Assembly: GCA_036768485.1 (NCBI GenBank)
Contig: JAVLUZ010000340.1
Span: forward strand, 5,887,886 to 5,951,885
Direction of reading: 5' to 3'
DNA from: Mermis nigrescens
Lineage: Eukaryota; Nematoda; Enoplea; Mermithida; Mermithidae
DNA length: 64,000 nt
The translations under genes and the position numbers were made by a program. This document shows positions 60,236-64,000 of the stretch, piece after piece. Position 1 is the first letter of the stretch. Every line of letters begins with the position of its first letter. The notes below the pieces were generated by a model. That model was not told the origin of the DNA and made no database searches. It was given only the letters and a program-made list of their open reading frames with translations.

Positions 60236-60381
60236 GTTTCGACAATGCTTTGACGCCAACCAACTTGGACAGTTATTTGAGCAAACTCAACGAATTAGTT
60301 ACACATCCATCGGCCGATAACCAAAATATTTTGATTAAAGCCCGAGATCTTGCTAAAAAGATAAAGCTGCCGCAATTTTGA
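60236..60381 (+). CDS. HMG20A: HMG20-like: last exon with stop
   Basis: Acceptor AATTCTTCAACAG. Encodes FDNALTPTNLDSYLSKLNEL and onward to KKIKLPQF, then TGA at 60379-60381. It aligns with the C-terminal GETPTxxTxDxYMxxLHxxI segment and final helix of HMG20 proteins and ends at about the expected place, so the C terminus looks intact. Confidence 0.9.
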
Positions 60382-60638
60382 TGTATTATGATTAAAATCT
60401 TCCGTATGAGATGACTTCTTTTACTGTCTTATAAATTACGCCCATGCTTTTTTAAAAAAATTATGGAACTAGCAAAGATGGGCCGTTTTGAATTGAACGG
60501 GTTATATTCTGTAGTAAATTTATATGTTCGTTTTTTATTCAGTTACTCATTGTTTTCTTGTACCCAATTCGACGTGTGATTTTGGCTTGATTAAAATTTT
60601 AGTTATCCACACAAATACTTATGCATATATGTACCTAC

Positions 60639-61644
60639 TAGAGATGTGCCGGGGCCGCTCTTTTTGCCGGGGCCGGGGCCTGTACAAAACATATACCCTA
60701 TACTTACTAAGCTATACCAAACATCCACATTATTTCTATACTGACCTAACATCCTAGTATTACTATTGTAAGCAATTACATATTGCTTTAATGAATTGAC
60801 GACTTAAAAATAAGCAGATAAAAGAGATAAACAAAAAATTAATAAATAATTGTGAATATAGCTGTTAGGCATAGAAAACAATAAGCTAAGCTGAACTGAA
60901 TAGCTGATTCTATGAAAGAAATAGACGAGCAAAACGATACAAAAGATTACGATTACATTGCACGAGAAATAAGTAACCCAGAGATTAACTACACGCTTGA
61001 AAAACTTATCTCTAGAATATCAACAAAATCATAGGGGCGAAAAATGCTTGTACGACGAAAAATCATTTATCAAGATTAGGGAACATGCATAATCAAATTA
61101 AAATAATATTTAAAAAATTAATTGAAAACCACACAAAAATGACATTTGCTCTATTATCTGGCGCACAGCGCCCGAAATTAGTGAAAAATCGCATATATTA
61201 AAGCAAACGAATTCTATCTGGATGATAAAATAAGTTGCCGTACCCTAGCATTTTTTAAGGTACATAAGTACATACATCGATTTATAAAACAATTTTACAG
61301 ACACTGGTGAAAGTCCCTTGCATTTTAAACTTTATTGTCTAAGAATTATCGGTCAAAAATTGTTAATTGAGCTAAGCTATTCAAGAATGTATCGAATTGT
61401 TTCAATGCTCACTCAAATCTTGATTATTAGATTACCTGAAGCGAAACACAACAGTAGCCTAAGCTTAGTTTTAACGAAATTTAGCTTATTTTTGCGAATA
61501 AATAAATATTATGTTGCGTAATTCGGCAAAAAAGATTAATTTTGTTCGATTTTCATTAATCTTTCATCGTTTTTACAGGCCCCGACGCCGGGGCCAGCCT
61601 GGCCCCGGCCCGGGGCCCCGGCGCCGGGGCCTGGCACATCTCTA
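60639..61644. mobile_element. hAT miniature element TAGAGATGTGCC, copy 2
   Basis: Ends TAGAGATGTGCCGGGGCC and GGCCTGGCACATCTCTA; perfect duplication GTACCTAC (60631-60638 and 61645-61652). Collinear and almost identical to 20990-22039 apart from a few short deletions. Confidence 0.92.
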
Positions 61645-61714
61645 GTACCTACTGTTGAAGCCTTAAAGTTCACGGCTTACGGAAAATTCGCCCCCCCCCC
61701 GTATTACTCCCAAC

Positions 61715-61980
61715 CATACGTGGGCAGCAAGAAAATTCTGGGGGGGTCCAAGATCTTTTGAAGGTCAAAAAATGGCCTTAAAAATGGTGATATGGCGATA
61801 AAAACACCATTTTTCGACGTTTCTCATCAAGCACTATCCATTGGCATCAAAAAATTGCGAAAAAAACGAAAAAAATTTTCAAACATTGATTTCTGGGGGG
61901 TCTTTTGATTTCTGGGGGGGGTCTTTTGGTTTCTGGGGGGTCCAGACCTCCCCCCCCAGATCCCCCCACGCCCATGTGTG
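61715..61980. mobile_element. Family D miniature element
   Basis: 266 bp, CATACGTGGGCAGC to GCCCATGTGTG, perfect duplication CTCCCAAC (61707-61714 and 61981-61988). Confidence 0.85.
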
Positions 61981-61988
61981 CTCCCAAC

Positions 61989-63130
61989 TACAACTCGCCC
62001 CCCCCGCCCACAACTCGCTCCCACACAACTCGTCACCCACAACTAACCCTCAATGGAATCGTAATTGCAGTCAAACCATGGAGGATTTGGTTGGACCCTA
62101 AAAAGCTGAAAACCCAGCAGATTTTAATTTTTTAAAATTCTTTTGTGATTTTCCGACGCCAATAAATAAAGCTAAATAAGGTATTTCCCATATCACAATT
62201 GTTCTCTCTCGGCCTTTTTTTGTCTTGCCTGCATATGGACACTCAATCCAATCCAAAATGTCAATCAGCAAGGTCACCAGCTAATTCTAGGAGGTGGTCA
62301 GATGGGAAAAAATTCTGGGGGATTGGGGCAATGTTTTTTTGCACAAGGTTCCTTTGTTTGACGTGTACTTCTTATAAAGTACTTTATTTTTATTCCATTG
62401 GACCTACCCCGATTTCTAAGCGGAGAAAGTATACGAACAAAAAAAGAAACGTTTTTTCCACCATACACTAAATTTTAAAAAAATCTGAACCTAACTCCCC
62501 ATTGAGAGTAAAGGAATTTAGTTTGTAGCCTTTGAATTGAAGTACGTTTGTATGCGGAAAACTTTGTTCCGCAAAATATTAAAGATATTTACAAATCTAC
62601 ACCCCCATAAATCAATATACGTTCTTTGACGCAATTTGCTATGACGTGTAGCGCATAAAACGTTTTTTTTTCAAATTTAATTTATCCCGACTTATAAGCG
62701 GGAAAGTCGGCAGAGAAATCTTAGACAAAATCTGTTTTTTACAACATCCACTAGAGTGTAAAGTTTAAACCCCTAGCTCTAAGGCCGTATTGAGCGTTCG
62801 AAAGTTTGCTGGTAAGCAGAAAGTAGCTCATAAATCGTAATACATTTCTATCAAAAAAATTTCTTAGAACTGATAGCCGGAGTTGTTGGCAGACATAAGC
62901 AAGTAGAAAACCCAACCAAAATGTGTTTTTTCAACCATAGATTTTCATACTCTTTACGCTCCCACTTGAGATCTAATGATAAATTCAATAAACATCAAAT
63001 ACTGTTTTAAGAGAATTTCATTCTCTGAAATTCTATATTATTAAACAAGAAGGCGTTTACGCTATATTGTCTAAAAATGTCCTCAACAAGCACCAAAAGT
63101 TTTTAGGTATGTTATAACGTTACGCCAAAA
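61989..63130. other. Intergenic DNA, nothing recognised
   Basis: C-rich start, then AT-rich DNA without clear repeats or genes. The open frames at 61841-62135 lie largely in family D. Confidence 0.35.
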
Positions 63131-63262
63131 CATTGAATGCTTGGAGCACTTAACACCCAGGGTGTTAATTTAACCCTCTGATGATTAGTTAAACCTAGGG
63201 TTAAATTTCATTCAGAAAGGATAAAGTTATCCCTGGGGTTAATTTAATCCTGGGGTTAACCA

Positions 63263-63841
63263 TAGTCTGTTTCAAAATTTTTGCGAGATTTTTTACAGTA
63301 AAGTGATCCGAAAGCACGAATCCAGCTAATCAGCGTAAGGGCTTTCATCCGGTTGGCTATCCTCTATTGCGCGTTATTTGGATCTAAACCTTGTGCTTTG
63401 GCACTCTGGGTCAGTCTTGCTCATATAGTCTGTTTCACACAACTACGGTCATAAATTTTATTATCCCCGACATAAGTTGACAGATTGCAATTATTGCATT
63501 GATCTGATATCCATATAAAAATCGTAACCCTCGGCTTATTGTCCTTGAAAATTCTTAGAATTTATGCACGAATGCATGTGAAACAGACTATAGGAGCTGT
63601 GAGACCGCAACTGGCAAGATCGAATTACATATTTCTCGCTGTGAAGCGGCTGGCAATACCGATAGACCACTTGGGGAAGCGGCTGCGAGATTCTTAATGC
63701 TACATGGCTTATTATACAATTAGCGAATCAGTGCGAGAGGCGGGTACTAAGAAACTGCTCTTTGACGATTAGCTGTATTGTCACTACTGCTGAATCACCT
63801 ACATACTGTAAAATCAGTCTTAAGAATTTCGATACAGACTA
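63263..63841. mobile_element. Miniature element TAGTCTGTTTC
   Basis: Left TAGTCTGTTTCAAAA, right TACAGACTA. Contains 63426-63590. A third start of the kind (63873) runs off the window. Confidence 0.6.
63426..63590. mobile_element. Nested miniature element with TA flanks
   Basis: 165 bp, TAGTCTGTTTCACA to TGTGAAACAGACTA, with TA on both sides, as for Tc1/mariner-type elements. Confidence 0.75.
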
Positions 63842-64000
63842 TAACCCTAGGGTTAATTTAACCCACGGGTGATAGTCTGTTTCATTTAACTTTAAGGTTT
63901 TCTCTTGAATTTAATCCGCTTGAATTAGGTCACAAAAGTAGTTTAAACTTTCAGTGCAGGAATGCTGTTTATCAATAGCAACTGCCTCACCGTAACTCAA

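Larger units (their letters stand above)
46228..60381 (+). other. HMG20A: Gene span: HMG20A/HMG20B-like gene (N-terminal exons not found)
   Basis: Six exons on the plus strand join in one frame into about 240 residues with the full HMG20 layout: basic stretch, HMG box, VPIFTxEFLxxNK motif, coiled coil, LPLPG turn and C-terminal helix. HMG20A (iBRAF) and HMG20B (BRAF35) are chromatin proteins of the LSD1-CoREST corepressor system; which paralogue this is cannot be settled here. All exon joins are phase-consistent (1, 0, 1, 1, 1). Introns are 1.5-3.3 kb and mainly transposon. The 5' exons must lie upstream, possibly between 28.3 and 46.2 kb, which would make the gene divergent from virilizer. 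No AATAAA lies close after the stop; an ATTAAA is at 60391-60396. Confidence 0.85.
63135..63870. repeat. Palindromic GGGTTAATTTAACCC cluster
   Basis: Variants CAGGGTGTTAATTTAACCC, CTAGGGTTAAATTT, TGGGGTTAATTTAATCC and CTAGGGTTAATTTAACCC occur before (63150-63260) and after (63845-63870) a miniature-element insertion. Confidence 0.75.

Overview
This is a 64 kb piece of an AT-rich, intron-rich metazoan genome, most likely an invertebrate and probably an arthropod. That lineage call is an inference from AT content, very short exons in long introns, abundant hAT-type DNA transposons and CR1/Jockey-like LINEs. There is no bacterial-style gene organisation. Most of the window is transposon-derived, and most long open frames in it are chance frames in repeats. 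Two conserved nuclear protein genes can be pieced together from small exons whose splice phases agree.

The minus strand from about 28.2 kb down to the left edge carries a homologue of virilizer/VIRMA, the scaffold of the m6A RNA methyltransferase complex. It begins with the N-terminal LLFFDTF motif (28134-28199). It continues through the conserved N-terminal domain (23668-23754 and 16902-17136, joined exactly in phase), proline-rich exons (14424-14621, 8902-9120), an Arg/Ser-rich exon (3683-4059), an acidic exon (1943-2028) and an exon at 526-636 that runs into a transposon. At least two linking exons were not found, and the C-terminal part lies beyond position 1.

The plus strand from about 46.2 to 60.4 kb carries an HMG20A/HMG20B-type gene (HMG-box plus coiled coil, LSD1/CoREST-associated). 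Six exons keep one frame, from the HMG-box start to the natural stop at 60379-60381. The N-terminal exons were not recognised.

Between and inside these genes the DNA is a layered stack of mobile elements. Many can be bounded by 8-bp target-site duplications (TSDs): hAT elements at 18021-22426, 35445-36662, 36822-37914, 39912-42149, 48380-49304, 55389-57552, 20990-22039 and 60639-61644, plus many 140-750 bp miniature elements. LINE copies lie at 29.4, 30.3-34.3 and 36.8-43.1 kb, one LINE inserted inside another. A candidate solo LTR with its own TATA promoter lies near 38.2-38.7 kb, and a 460-bp near-perfect fold-back at 42150-42617. The right end (63.1-64 kb) holds palindromic GGGTTAATTTAACCC motifs broken up by TA-flanked miniature elements.

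Two observations stand out. First, a short perfect hairpin, CGGCGCGAAGCGCCG, often followed by AAAATTTGACA, recurs at least 30 times inside several otherwise different miniature-element families. Second, three copies of one hAT miniature family lie within about 25 bp of virilizer exon boundaries, one so close that the intron branch point must lie in or beyond the transposon.
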